A DNA stretch of 64,000 nucleotides. Origin: Eubacteriales bacterium (lineage in GTDB: Bacteria > Bacillota > Clostridia > Tissierellales > GPF-1). The notes beneath the pieces were generated by a model. It was not told the DNA's origin, ran no database searches, and saw nothing but the letters and a program-made list of their open reading frames with translations. Where the stretch lies: the NCBI GenBank assembly GCA_030625815.1, contig DAOUQF010000011.1, positions 35,070 to 99,069 of the forward strand, read 5' to 3'. Of the stretch, positions 49,123-57,019 are shown piece after piece; within the stretch, counting starts at the first letter, position 1; every line of letters begins with the position of its first letter. Made by a program: the position numbers and the translations under genes.

Positions 49123-50460
49123 CTATTTCCAATCCGTCTCCAGCCACTTCGTATGAACCCGCTGTTCCAAGAAATCCGGATGATTTAGAATATCCAAATG
49201 GAAGGCTCGGTTGGTCTTGAGTCCCTCGATCTCCAACTCTGAAAGGGCTTGCAGCATCTTCGCAATCGCCAACTCCCGCGTCTCTGCATGGACAATCAGC
49301 TTCCCCACCATGGAATCATAGTAAGGCAGCACTTCATATCCGGCATAGACAGCACTATCCATGCGTACGCCAAAACCGCCCGGCACCCTAAGGCTTGTAA
49401 TGCGCCCGGGGGAAGGCCGAAATTGATGAGCCGGATCTTCCGCATTTAAGCGACACTCAATGGAGTGTCCCTGAATCTCAATTTTTTCTTGCTCGATATT
49501 AAAGGGTTCTCCCTGTGCAACAAGGAGTTGCGCTTGAATCAGATCAATTCCCGTCACCATTTCCGTTACCGGATGCTCGACCTGAATTCTCGTGTTCATT
49601 TCAATAAAGTAAAAGGAATAATCGTTGCTGACAACGAATTCAATGGTTCCCGCATTTTCATACCCCACAACGGAAGCCGCCTTTACCGCAGTTTCAGAGA
49701 TTTCAGCCCTCACCTTTTCCGGCAAGAAAGTTGCCGGCGCTTCTTCCAGCACCTTCTGATTCCTTCGCTGCAGGGAACAATCCCGGGTGCCCAAATGGCG
49801 AACATTCCCGTGTTGATCCGCAATGATCTGCACCTCGATATGTCGTGGATTGACAATTAGTTTCTCCAAATACATGCGCCCGTCGCCAAAGGCCAAATCC
49901 GCCTCCTGCTTCGCCGCCTGAAAATGGAGTTCAAATTCTTCTTCCGCCTGGATGATCCGCATCCCACGGCCGCCGCCACCGGCTGCCGCCTTGACCAAAA
50001 CCGGATATCCAAGTGTCTTTGCAATCTCTTTTCCGTCTGCCGCAGTCTCAATCAGGCCATCGGAACCGGGCACCACCGGCACCCCCGCGGCAATCATGGA
50101 TTCCCGGGCGACAGACTTGTCCCCCATCTTCGCAATCACATCCGCCGAAGGACCAATAAACTTCACCCCGACCTGCTCGCACAGGCGTGCAAATTCAGGA
50201 TTCTCCGATAGAAATCCGAATCCCGGATGCACGGCGTCCGCATGGGACAATCCAACCGCAACCAAGATATTGTTCATATTTAAATAACTGTCCTTTAAAT
50301 CCTTTGAGCCAATGCAAAATGCTTCATCGGCCAACTGCACATGCAAGCTTTCGCGATCCACATCGGAATACACCGCTACCGTTTCAAGTCCCAATTGGCG
50401 ACATGCGCGGATAATGCGTACAGCAATCTCCCCACGATTCGCTACCAATACTTTTTTCAT
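49123..50460 (-). CDS. accC: Biotin carboxylase subunit of acetyl-CoA carboxylase
   Basis: ATP-grasp enzyme that carboxylates the biotin of AccB. The 445-aa protein has KKVLVANRGEIAVRIIRACRQLG, HPGFGFLSENPEFAR, VKAAAGGGGRGMRII, RDCSLQRRNQKVLEEAPA, and FYFIEMNTRIQVEHPVTEMVTGIDL. It lies 2 bp after accB. Confidence 0.95.
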   Translation of the reverse strand: MKKVLVANRGEIAVRIIRACRQLGLETVAVYSDVDRESLHVQLADEAFCIGSKDLKDSYLNMNNILVAVGLSHADAVHPGFGFLSENPEFARLCEQVGVKFIGPSADVIAKMGDKSVARESMIAAGVPVVPGSDGLIETAADGKEIAKTLGYPVLVKAAAGGGGRGMRIIQAEEEFELHFQAAKQEADLAFGDGRMYLEKLIVNPRHIEVQIIADQHGNVRHLGTRDCSLQRRNQKVLEEAPATFLPEKVRAEISETAVKAASVVGYENAGTIEFVVSNDYSFYFIEMNTRIQVEHPVTEMVTGIDLIQAQLLVAQGEPFNIEQEKIEIQGHSIECRLNAEDPAHQFRPSPGRITSLRVPGGFGVRMDSAVYAGYEVLPYYDSMVGKLIVHAETRELAIAKMLQALSELEIEGLKTNRAFHLDILNHPDFLEQRVHTKWLETDWK

Positions 50461-50462
50461 TG

Positions 50463-50927
50463 CTACACCTTCTTCACTCGGAATAATGGTTGTCCATATT
50501 CAACGGGCTGTCCATCCTCAATCAGACATTCAAGAATTTCGCAGTCTTCTTCCGCCGTCACTTCATTCATCAGCTTCATCGCTTCCACGATGCATACCGT
50601 TTGATCCTTTTTCACGATTGTGCCGACTTCCACATAATTGTCCGCATCCGGACTTGGCGCCGCATAAAAGCTTCCAATGATCGGCGACGTGATAAAACTT
50701 CCTTCCGGCTCTATTGTTTCTTCCACAAACGGCTCAACCGTCTCTTCTCTTTTTTCTATTGATTGCGGTTTTCTTTCAGCCGCAGGCGCACTGCCGCTCT
50801 GTGCCGGGGCAGGTCGCTCCGACTTGTCCGTGATCAATCGCAATCCATCTGTTTCAATTTCTACTCGAATTAGAGATAGCGAATCAATGGTTTGAAGCAA
50901 TTTTTGAATCTCTTCGATTTTCATCAT
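50463..50927 (-). CDS. accB: Biotin carboxyl carrier protein of acetyl-CoA carboxylase
   Basis: First gene of the fatty acid operon. The 154-aa protein has a short helical N-terminus, an Ala/Pro-rich linker (APAQSGSAPAA, about 40-50) and a biotinyl domain with the target Lys118 in VCIVEAMKLMNEV. A GGAGAGAG site precedes two adjacent ATGs. The operon promoter and a palindrome lie directly upstream. Confidence 0.94.
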   Translation of the reverse strand: MMKIEEIQKLLQTIDSLSLIRVEIETDGLRLITDKSERPAPAQSGSAPAAERKPQSIEKREETVEPFVEETIEPEGSFITSPIIGSFYAAPSPDADNYVEVGTIVKKDQTVCIVEAMKLMNEVTAEEDCEILECLIEDGQPVEYGQPLFRVKKV

Positions 50928-50943
50928 TCTCTCTCCGCATTTT

Positions 50944-50962
50944 TATTTAGTCTGTCTAACTA
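50944..50962. promoter_or_regulatory. Candidate operator of the fatty acid operon
   Basis: Imperfect palindrome TATTTAGTCTGTCTAACTA (arms TTAG and CTAA plus outer TA/TA), located about 6-24 bp into the transcript from the accB promoter. It is well placed for repression by the FabT-like MarR protein encoded at the end of the operon. It is not an exact match to the FabT or FapR consensus I recall. Confidence 0.5.
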
Positions 50963-50974
50963 TTTGACGTTATA

Positions 50975-51003
50975 AGTATACGTAGCTTCAAAGGATGTGT
51001 CAA
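50975..51003 (-). promoter_or_regulatory. Strong sigma-A promoter of accB-fab operon
   Basis: Minus strand TTGACA (50998-51003), 17-bp spacer, TATACT (50975-50980): a near-consensus promoter about 48 bp before accB. Confidence 0.85.
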
Positions 51004-51035
51004 CGGATTTCAGAATGAACTTTTTGTTAACAATA

Positions 51036-51058
51036 AAAAAAACCCCTCAAATTGAGGG
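51036..51058 (-). terminator. Terminator of rubrerythrin gene
   Basis: CCCTCAA pairs with its complement across ATTGAGGG (51044-51058), followed by eight T on the minus strand. Confidence 0.82.
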
Positions 51059-51070
51059 ATTCTCTTCGCA

Positions 51071-51625
51071 TTATGCTTCAAATTTATCGTATTTTTCAGC
51101 CTTTACACCGCAGACTGGACAAGCGTCTTTCGCTTCTCCCGCCAGAGTGTGTCCACAAACGGGACAGACCGACATCAACGCTGCCGGTTCGAAATCAGCG
51201 CCTTGATCAACGGCCGATTTCGCCGCCAAGAACAATTCAGCATGGGTTTTTTCCGCTTCGATGGCAAACCGCATGGATCGTATCGCTTGTTTTTCCTCTT
51301 GCGCTTCTGCTACAGAAAGAAACGCCGGATACATTTGCTCCACTTCATGCAATTCTCCGCTTCTAGCCCATTCCAAATGATCCGATGTTTTGGCAATTCC
51401 GAACCCGGCTCCTGCAGGAACCAAGAAATCTCCAGTTTCATTCTTTAAGACTCGAAAATGACCGTGAGCATGAATCTGCTCCGCGTAAGCGATGGCAGAA
51501 AACAGATTGGCAACCTTCGGAAATCCCTCTTTTGCCGCTTCCTTTCCCCAAAGCAAATATCTCATATGGGCTTGACTCTCTCCCCCAAATGCAGATCGTA
51601 AATTATCAGCTGTCATAGCGTTCAT
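51071..51625 (-). CDS. rbr: Rubrerythrin
   Basis: Non-haem di-iron peroxidase that protects anaerobes from H2O2. The 184-aa protein has an N-terminal erythrin four-helix domain with SAFGGESQAHMRYLLWG, AIAYAEQIHAHGHFRVL and RFAIEAEKTHAELF, and a C-terminal rubredoxin-like domain with CPVCGHTLAG and CPVCGVKAEKYDKFEA (four Cys). The ATG has AGGAGG upstream. It is monocistronic between its own promoter and terminator. Confidence 0.94.
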   Translation of the reverse strand: MNAMTADNLRSAFGGESQAHMRYLLWGKEAAKEGFPKVANLFSAIAYAEQIHAHGHFRVLKNETGDFLVPAGAGFGIAKTSDHLEWARSGELHEVEQMYPAFLSVAEAQEEKQAIRSMRFAIEAEKTHAELFLAAKSAVDQGADFEPAALMSVCPVCGHTLAGEAKDACPVCGVKAEKYDKFEA

Positions 51626-51655
51626 TATATGTCCTCCTATTTTTCCGCTAAAATC

Positions 51656-51683
51656 AGTATATCACGTTACCCATTTATTTCAA
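51656..51683 (-). promoter_or_regulatory. Promoter of rubrerythrin gene
   Basis: Minus strand TTGAAA (51678-51683), 16-bp spacer, TATACT (51656-51661), about 30 bp from the ATG. Confidence 0.65.
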
Positions 51684-51761
51684 GATTAAATTCATTATTA
51701 TTTTGTAATTATTGCAATCTACCTCTTAATAACTTTTTTTAATTTTCTGACAGATTTGCGG

Positions 51762-51767
51762 TATAAT
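51762..51767 (+). promoter_or_regulatory. -10 element of the Mrp/Mbh-like antiporter operon
   Basis: Perfect TATAAT 24 bp before the mrpE start at 51791. The -35 (TTAATT, 51739-51744, 17-bp spacer) is weak, so an activator may be needed. Confidence 0.5.
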
Positions 51768-51790
51768 AATGGCAAGTGGAGGTTGTCCGA

Positions 51791-52297
51791 ATGAAACGAA
51801 AAATCCGATCGAATCTGCTATCCCTTCTTCCCTTACTCATATTTTGGTTCCTTTTGGTTCCTTCCTTGGAACCTCTTTTGGTGGTGCAAGGCTTTTTGGC
51901 CATTGGGTTCGTTCTGCTGTTTACCCGATCTTGGGTTTCCTCCTCCCAATATTCCAGGTACCACGCCTCTCAATTGTTGATTTGCATGCCCAAATACATT
52001 TGGGTTTTGCTTCAAAATATCTATCGCTCCGCCTTTACGGTGATTGCGACCATTCTGAAACACAATGCGCACCCCGGTGTCGTCGAAGTTCCCATTCAAG
52101 CAAAAACACCATTGGTTCAAACGCTGATCGCCAATGCAATCACCCTGACTCCCGGAACCATCACCCTGGACATTCAGGATACAACGCTCTTTGTCTTGTC
52201 ACTCCATGATAATGAAGAGACGAAGGCTCAGATCATCAAGACCATTCAAACCGAACTGGAACCCCTGGTTCTCCCCATCGAAAGGAGACAGACATGA
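51791..52297 (+). CDS. mrpE: Na+/H+ antiporter subunit MrpE/MnhE (MbhA-like)
   Basis: First of eight genes for a multisubunit cation/proton antiporter. The 168-aa protein has two or three N-terminal membrane helices and a C-terminal MnhE domain with YIWVLLQNIYRSAFTVIATIL, ANAITLTPGTITLDIQDTTLFVLSLHD. The start is ATG 51791 because GTGGAGG lies 8 nt upstream; a GTG at 51776 lacks a site. It overlaps mrpF by 4 bp. Confidence 0.9.
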   Translation: MKRKIRSNLLSLLPLLIFWFLLVPSLEPLLVVQGFLAIGFVLLFTRSWVSSSQYSRYHASQLLICMPKYIWVLLQNIYRSAFTVIATILKHNAHPGVVEVPIQAKTPLVQTLIANAITLTPGTITLDIQDTTLFVLSLHDNEETKAQIIKTIQTELEPLVLPIERRQT

Positions 52298-52554
52298 TTG
52301 AGACCCTGACCATTGCCTTTCTCGTGGGCGCCATCGTTTTTTCCGCCATTCTGCTGATCCGCGGTCCCTCTGTTTGGGAGCGCCTGTTGGCGCTGAATCT
52401 GTTTATGGCAAAATCGGTTATCCTGCTGACGGTCTATTCCGTCGTCACCAACCGAACCTTTCTTTTGGATCTTGTCATCGCCTATGCGATGATTGGATTT
52501 ATTGGCATTACTTTGATTTGTCGATTTTTATTGAGAGGAGGTCGAACCAAATGA
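52294..52554 (+). CDS. mrpF: Antiporter subunit MrpF (MbhB-like)
   Basis: An 86-aa protein of three transmembrane helices with the family pattern LIRGPSVWERLLALNLFMAKSVILLTVYS and a C-terminal LVIAYAMIGFIGITLICRFLLRGG. The start codon overlaps mrpE and the stop overlaps mrpG (ATGA), so translation is coupled. Confidence 0.9.
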   Translation: MIETLTIAFLVGAIVFSAILLIRGPSVWERLLALNLFMAKSVILLTVYSVVTNRTFLLDLVIAYAMIGFIGITLICRFLLRGGRTK

Positions 52555-52850
52555 TCGCATCTTTGCTATTGATTATCGGGTGCCTGTTTATCGGCTTCAG
52601 CATCTTCGGTATCCTTAGATACCGCAATATCTTCACCAAGATTCTTTTGATTTCCAAAGTAGACACCGTTGCCACCCTTACCATCATTATTGGATTGATT
52701 TTCTATCAAGGCTTTGACGCCTCTTCGGTCAAACTAATCATTCTGATAGTTTTCCTGATGATCACCAATCCCATCAACACCCATATGATTGCGCGGGTCG
52801 CATGGCTTCACGGCGTCCCCTTTGAAGATTCAGGAAGGACAAGATTATGA
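52551..52850 (+). CDS. mrpG: Antiporter subunit MrpG (MbhC-like)
   Basis: A 99-aa protein with three membrane helices and the family signature GILRYRNIFTKILLISKVDTVATLTIIIGLI and MITNPINTHMIARVAWLHGVP. ATG 52551 overlaps the mrpF stop by 4 bp; AGGAGG lies upstream. It overlaps the next gene by 4 bp. Confidence 0.9.
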   Translation: MIASLLLIIGCLFIGFSIFGILRYRNIFTKILLISKVDTVATLTIIIGLIFYQGFDASSVKLIILIVFLMITNPINTHMIARVAWLHGVPFEDSGRTRL

Positions 52851-53392
52851 TTCCCATCGAAGAGATGATGATCCCCATTTTCATTGGCATTTTAATTGCC
52901 CTGGCGATTGCCATCAACCTCACAAATAATCATTTAACCGACGTATTCCTATTATCTGGATTCTCCCTGTTGGCGGCTTTTTGCTACGTCTTGTATCAAG
53001 CACCCGATGTTTCCCTGGCCGAGGTGGCCGTAGGAAGCGCAATCCTTCCCCTGATCGTAATCATCTCCATCTCGAAACATCGCAGCTTTGTGGTTCTCAA
53101 TCTCCTGCCTCAAAATTGCACCATGGAACTGGAAGCCCTGACCCTGTTGCAGGAATTTTGCGATCGATATCGGCTGCAATTGGTGCTAGTCTCAGACTTA
53201 GCCCTGGACGATGTGGAATTCAAGGTCTTTCGAAAACGCAATATCGACCTGATCATCGAATCCCACGAATACGACATCTGCACCTTTACCGGGGTTACCA
53301 CCAGCTTGATGATGAATCGGCTGGAATCCCGGATTCAATCCTATGATCACTTTGAAATGAAAGAAATTAAAGAAGGTGAATTTATTGTCTAG
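52847..53392 (+). CDS. DUF4040/MbhD-like antiporter subunit with soluble C-terminal extension
   Basis: A 181-aa protein. The N-terminal about 85 residues (three membrane helices) match DUF4040/MbhD: LTDVFLLSGFSLLAAFCYVLYQAPDVSLAEVAVGSAILPLIVII. This corresponds to part of the C-terminal region of MrpA. After it comes a soluble stretch of about 90 residues (MELEALTLLQEFCDRYRLQL ... VFRKRNIDLIIESHEYDICT ... ESRIQSYDHFE) that is not part of the core family and whose function I do not know. It overlaps mrpG by 4 bp and the next gene by 8 bp. Confidence 0.82.
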   Translation: MIPIEEMMIPIFIGILIALAIAINLTNNHLTDVFLLSGFSLLAAFCYVLYQAPDVSLAEVAVGSAILPLIVIISISKHRSFVVLNLLPQNCTMELEALTLLQEFCDRYRLQLVLVSDLALDDVEFKVFRKRNIDLIIESHEYDICTFTGVTTSLMMNRLESRIQSYDHFEMKEIKEGEFIV

Positions 53393-53660
53393 ACGATTTG
53401 TTGCCATTCTCGTTCCCTTTGGCCTTATGATCCTGTTTGTTCGCTTTGCTCAACTGATTCCGGAACTGACGACTCCGCAATTTACGAATGCGAAAGACTA
53501 TATCATGGAAAGAGGCTATGCGGAAACGGGCGCTAAAAACCTCGTCTCTGCCATTTATCTAGACTATCGCCTCTTTGACTCCCTCTTTGAAGCCGGCATT
53601 CTCTTGATTACCGTTGTCGGCATTGTCTTTATGGCGAAATCAGACGAAGACGTCTATTGA
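53385..53660 (+). CDS. MbhE-like antiporter subunit
   Basis: A 91-aa protein with two membrane helices. The C-terminal ERGYAETGAKNLVSAIYLDYRLFDSLFEAGILLITVVGIVFM is diagnostic of the MbhE/MrpA C-terminal segment. It has no ATG; the best start is TTG 53385 with GAAGGTGA 6 nt upstream, giving MSRRFVAIL, while a GTG at 53376 falls inside that site. It overlaps the DUF4040 gene by 8 bp. Confidence 0.8.
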   Translation: MSRRFVAILVPFGLMILFVRFAQLIPELTTPQFTNAKDYIMERGYAETGAKNLVSAIYLDYRLFDSLFEAGILLITVVGIVFMAKSDEDVY

Positions 53661-53685
53661 GTCAAACATCTATTAGGAGGCTGCT

Positions 53686-54093
53686 ATGAAACAATCTATT
53701 TTGGTTATCACCATCAGTCGAATTATGTTGCCCTTCGTCTTTCTCTATGGCTTTTACATCATCCTCCATGGAGATCTGTCGCCAGGAGGCGGGTTTCAAG
53801 GGGGTGCGATCCTCGCCACAGGATTTTTATTAACCTATTTTATCGATGACGAGCGCCGGGTTGATTTGAATCGGCTTATGCGCCGAGAAAAACTACTCTT
53901 CCTTGCCATCCTATTGACAGGCTCCCTTTCCTTGATAACCCGGGGCGAACCCTTTACAAATTTTCTTTCCCCGGACTTTCCCGTAGAAATCCGCAGGATC
54001 TTCTTTCTCCTGCTGAATGTCTTACTCAGCCTGAAGGTTGCCTTGGGTTTAACCGCCATTGTAGAGACCTTCCTTGAGGAGGGCCAAGGATGA
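53686..54093 (+). CDS. mrpB: Antiporter subunit MrpB/MnhB (MbhF-like)
   Basis: A 135-aa protein with four membrane helices. The family signature is LPFVFLYGFYIILHGDLSPGGGFQGGAILATGFLL. The C-terminal helix KVALGLTAIVETFL is also typical. ATG 53686 has TAGGAGG upstream. It overlaps mrpC by 4 bp. Confidence 0.92.
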   Translation: MKQSILVITISRIMLPFVFLYGFYIILHGDLSPGGGFQGGAILATGFLLTYFIDDERRVDLNRLMRREKLLFLAILLTGSLSLITRGEPFTNFLSPDFPVEIRRIFFLLLNVLLSLKVALGLTAIVETFLEEGQG

Positions 54094-54425
54094 AGCTATC
54101 GTTGCTGCTGATCTTTCTGTTGTTCTGCATCGGGTTTTACGGCCTCTGCGTCGGAAAGACGGTAATCAAATCAGTCTTCAACCTGATTATCGCCCAGACT
54201 GCCCTTTTACTCCTCTTTTTCCAGCTGGCCTACACGCCCAATGCGTCGCCGCCGATCCTGGATCACGGAACCACCGGCCTATGGGTGGATCCCTACCCGC
54301 AAGCCTTGATGATCACGACCATTGTCATCGGAGCTTCCATCACCAGCCTCGCGCTGATGTTCAGCATTAAAATCTATCACCATTACGGAACATTGACATG
54401 GAAAAAATTTATGCATAAGGACTGA
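54090..54425 (+). CDS. mrpC: Antiporter subunit MrpC (NuoK-like, MbhG)
   Basis: A 111-aa NuoK-like protein with three membrane helices: CIGFYGLCVGKTVIKSVFNLIIAQTALLLLFF and DPYPQALMITTIVIGASITSLALMF, both conserved in MrpC/MnhC. It overlaps mrpB by 4 bp and precedes mrpD by 4 bp. Confidence 0.92.
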   Translation: MKLSLLLIFLLFCIGFYGLCVGKTVIKSVFNLIIAQTALLLLFFQLAYTPNASPPILDHGTTGLWVDPYPQALMITTIVIGASITSLALMFSIKIYHHYGTLTWKKFMHKD

Positions 54426-54429
54426 TTCG

Positions 54430-56025
54430 ATGAATGCCATGCCCTTGCTCTTTATCTTTTTGCCCATCATCATAGCCTTGCTTATTTATTTGATCCATCG
54501 ACCTTGGATCAGCGTTCTGGGATTTCTTTGTCAGGGCTTTTTAAGCATTGCCTTGTTTTTCTACACCCGATTCGTTCAGCTCACGGGGGCGCACGACATC
54601 ATTGTCGGACCCTGGAGCAAAACCATCGGCGTCGGCCTTCGAAACGATTCTCTGTCCCTCAGCTTTCTTTGGCTCACTCTTATCTTTTGGTGGGTGCTAT
54701 TGGCCTATATCTGGTCCTATCGAAAGGAAGACTATAAATTCCTCTTCTTTTTCCTCTTTTTGGAGGGCACCTTTATGGGGCTTCTGCAAAGCAATGACCT
54801 GTTCAACTTTTTTATCTTTATCGACATCACCACCATCCTTTCCACCATATTGATCATCTATGAAAAGGACGGTTTCGCCATCAAAAGCGGGGTCTACTAT
54901 CTCCTGTTCAATTCCGTCGGGATGCTCTTTTATCAACTGGGATTCATCTTTTTGTATTCTTCCATGGGCACCCTGAATATGAGTCTGCTGGCAGAGCGAC
55001 TGGCTCTCGTTCCGCATTCCCCCCTGATCCGATTCTCCTTTTTATTCTTCATGGTTGCAGTCGGTGTGAAATCAGCGGTCTTTCCCGTATACAACTGGCT
55101 GCCAAAAGCCCATAGCGCTGCGCCGAGCGCAATCTCGGCACTCCTGTCAGGGCTCTTGGTCAAGAGCGGCCTGTACGCCTTTTTGCGAATCAGAACCCTC
55201 TTCGCCTTTGACTTTATGAATGAGTTTTTCTTTTTCCTGGGATTGTTCTCCGCCCTAAGCGGTGTGGCTTTCGCTCTGAGCCAAAAGGATCTCAAACAGA
55301 TCCTCGCCTATCATACGGTTTCGCAGATCGGTTTGATCGTGATGGGCCTCAGCCAGCCGAATACCCTGCTCTATCTAGGCGGCATTGCCCACCTGATGAA
55401 TCATGCGCTCTTTAAGGCCCTGCTCTTCCTCTGCGCCGGAATCATTATCCATCACTATCAAAAGCGGAGGGTCACAGAGATTCGCGGCGTTTTTCATACC
55501 ATGCCCTTTATCTCTGTCGCCATGATCATCGCCATGATTTCCATTACCGGCGGTTTTCTCACCAATGGCTATATCTCCAAAAGCCTACTCACCTATGGTT
55601 TGGCTGAGAAATCAGGCTGGATTCGTCTCCTCTATCAAATCATCAATCTCGGCACCATGACCTCTTTTATCAAAATCGCGCAGATTTTCTTTGGACCCGC
55701 CCTGCCGGATCGTCGGCAAGTCAATCCGGGTCAATGGATTGCGGTGGGCGCCTTAAGTTTTGCCTGTTTGGCAATTCCCTGGATCTACGAGCCCCTGTGG
55801 GCCGGATTCGGTGTTCAGTTGCCGCATATTTCCCTTTTCACGCCTCAAAAGTTTTTGATCCTTTGTCTGCAAGGCGCCCTGGGAATTGGGCTAGTTCGCT
55901 GGCTGACCCTGAAGGAACCCAAGATGGTGCGAAACATCCGTCATTTTCAAATTGGCTTTGGGGTTTCCAACGGATTGATGCTCTTCTTTTTGCTTTTGAT
56001 GATTGCCGCTGCGGATCTGATCTAA
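54430..56025 (+). CDS. mrpD: Antiporter subunit MrpD (NuoL/M/N-like, MbhH)
   Basis: The proton/cation-conducting subunit. The 531-aa protein has about 14 membrane helices and the NuoL/M/N signatures: a conserved Glu in FLFFLFLEGTFMGLLQSNDLFNFFIFIDITT, the Lys helix SAVFPVYNWLPKAHSAAPSAISALLSGLLVKSGLYA, and AHLMNHALFKALLFLCAG. It is the only NuoL-type subunit in the operon; classical Mrp systems also have a large MrpA. No terminator follows within 60 bp. Confidence 0.9.
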   Translation: MNAMPLLFIFLPIIIALLIYLIHRPWISVLGFLCQGFLSIALFFYTRFVQLTGAHDIIVGPWSKTIGVGLRNDSLSLSFLWLTLIFWWVLLAYIWSYRKEDYKFLFFFLFLEGTFMGLLQSNDLFNFFIFIDITTILSTILIIYEKDGFAIKSGVYYLLFNSVGMLFYQLGFIFLYSSMGTLNMSLLAERLALVPHSPLIRFSFLFFMVAVGVKSAVFPVYNWLPKAHSAAPSAISALLSGLLVKSGLYAFLRIRTLFAFDFMNEFFFFLGLFSALSGVAFALSQKDLKQILAYHTVSQIGLIVMGLSQPNTLLYLGGIAHLMNHALFKALLFLCAGIIIHHYQKRRVTEIRGVFHTMPFISVAMIIAMISITGGFLTNGYISKSLLTYGLAEKSGWIRLLYQIINLGTMTSFIKIAQIFFGPALPDRRQVNPGQWIAVGALSFACLAIPWIYEPLWAGFGVQLPHISLFTPQKFLILCLQGALGIGLVRWLTLKEPKMVRNIRHFQIGFGVSNGLMLFFLLLMIAAADLI

Positions 56026-56092
56026 AGGAAACCCACTGGACAAAATAGCGAATCCTATGCCATACTAAACCTATCAGCTTAAGGAGGATCCT

Positions 56093-56386
56093 ATGATTAC
56101 AACCTGCAGCACCTGTCAGCATCAATTTTCATGGAAAGAGCGAAGCCGTGAAATCTGGATGAAAAGCAATAGCCTTCGTTGTCAAAAATGTCATCAAAAC
56201 TATCGCCAGTCTTTAATTTCTCGGATCATATTGCTTATCCTGATCCCTTTGCCGTTCCTCTTGAGATATGCGATTCCAGCCATCCCGCCCTACAGTTTCT
56301 TTATCTGGATGGGCATTCTGGTGGCTTTTGCCCCCTATCTCACCTGGTTCGTTCCCATCGAATCCAAGGAAAAACGAATCCAATAA
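56093..56386 (+). CDS. Small zinc-ribbon membrane protein (CxxC-20-CxxC type)
   Basis: A 97-aa protein with an N-terminal zinc ribbon of two CxxC knuckles separated by about 21 residues (CSTC at 5-8, CQKC at about 30-33), followed by two transmembrane helices (IILLILIPLPFLL and FFIWMGILVAFAPYL). This resembles the TIGR04104 putative zinc finger family seen in Bacillota. Its function is unknown. The ATG has TAAGGAGG upstream, and a weak promoter-like TGGACA/CATACT pair lies in the 67-bp gap after mrpD. A bidirectional terminator follows. Confidence 0.78.
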   Translation: MITTCSTCQHQFSWKERSREIWMKSNSLRCQKCHQNYRQSLISRIILLILIPLPFLLRYAIPAIPPYSFFIWMGILVAFAPYLTWFVPIESKEKRIQ

Positions 56387-56395
56387 AAAACGAAT

Positions 56396-56439
56396 CAAAA
56401 AAAAGCCATGATCCGGAAATTTTTCCGATCATGGCTTTT
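56396..56439. terminator. Bidirectional terminator between zinc-ribbon and ferritin genes
   Basis: AAAAGCCATGATC (56401-56413) pairs with GATCATGGCTTTT (56427-56439), a perfect 13-bp stem with additional inner pairing and T runs on both strands. Confidence 0.9.
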
Positions 56440-56446
56440 GCTTTTG

Positions 56447-56956
56447 CTATTTTACCGGCGGTGTGAAAACACGTACAGCCAATTGCTCATCATAATGATA
56501 GAACGCCGCTTTATTTTCTCCAATACGGTTGAGTTTGTCAATCATGCTCTGCATATTGTCTTCCTCTTCCACCTGCTCGTCCACATACCAGTTCAAAAAA
56601 CTGATGGTTGCATATTCACGATCCTTTGTCGCAATATCCATCAGATTATAGATCCGAGCCGTTACTCTTCTTTCATGCTCCAAGGCCTCTTCAACCACAG
56701 CCAAGACCGAGTCATACGAATTGATCGGCTCCGGAATCGCCGCGATTGCCGCATGTCCGCCCTGCTCGTTGATATAATTGTAGAACTTCATTGCATGAAA
56801 TCGCTCTTCTGCCGCCTGCACCATAAAGTAATTGGCAAATCCATCCAATCCTTCTTTTTTCAGATGTGCAGCCATTGCGATATAGGCAAATTCAGACAAC
56901 AATTCATAATTCATCTGATCAATCATTGCTTCCATTAATTCGTTAGAAATTTTCAT
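56447..56956 (-). CDS. ftnA: Ferritin
   Basis: Iron-storage protein. The 169-aa four-helix protein has MNYELLSEFAYIAMAAHLKK in helix A, AAEERFHAMKFYNYINEQGG in helix B (ferroxidase Glu/His), LEHERRVTARIYNLMDIA in helix C and INFLNWYVDEQ-type FLNWYVDEQVEEEDNM in helix D. It is the FtnA type and not bacterioferritin, as no haem Met is expected. The ATG has AAAGGAG upstream. It follows mscS without a terminator but has its own promoter-like sequence. Confidence 0.92.
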   Translation of the reverse strand: MKISNELMEAMIDQMNYELLSEFAYIAMAAHLKKEGLDGFANYFMVQAAEERFHAMKFYNYINEQGGHAAIAAIPEPINSYDSVLAVVEEALEHERRVTARIYNLMDIATKDREYATISFLNWYVDEQVEEEDNMQSMIDKLNRIGENKAAFYHYDEQLAVRVFTPPVK

Positions 56957-56989
56957 TTTGTTTTTCTCCTTTTGATGTGTCTATACCAT

Positions 56990-57019
56990 ATATTACCGCT
57001 TTCCATCAGAAATAATCAA
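56990..57019 (-). promoter_or_regulatory. Candidate promoter of ferritin gene
   Basis: Minus strand TTGATT (57014-57019), 18-bp spacer, TAATAT (56990-56995), inside the 3' end of the MscS gene and about 35 bp before the ferritin ATG. Confidence 0.4.

Noticed and set aside
51684..51712. Possible PerR box upstream of rubrerythrin
   Set aside because: The AT-rich TTATTATTTTGTAATTA stretch fits the TTATAATNATTATAA consensus poorly, with at least four mismatches, so I did not list it.
51791..56025. Membrane-bound [NiFe] hydrogenase or complex I operon
   Set aside because: No NuoB/C/D/H/I-like or [NiFe] subunit genes follow; only the antiporter-type subunits are present.
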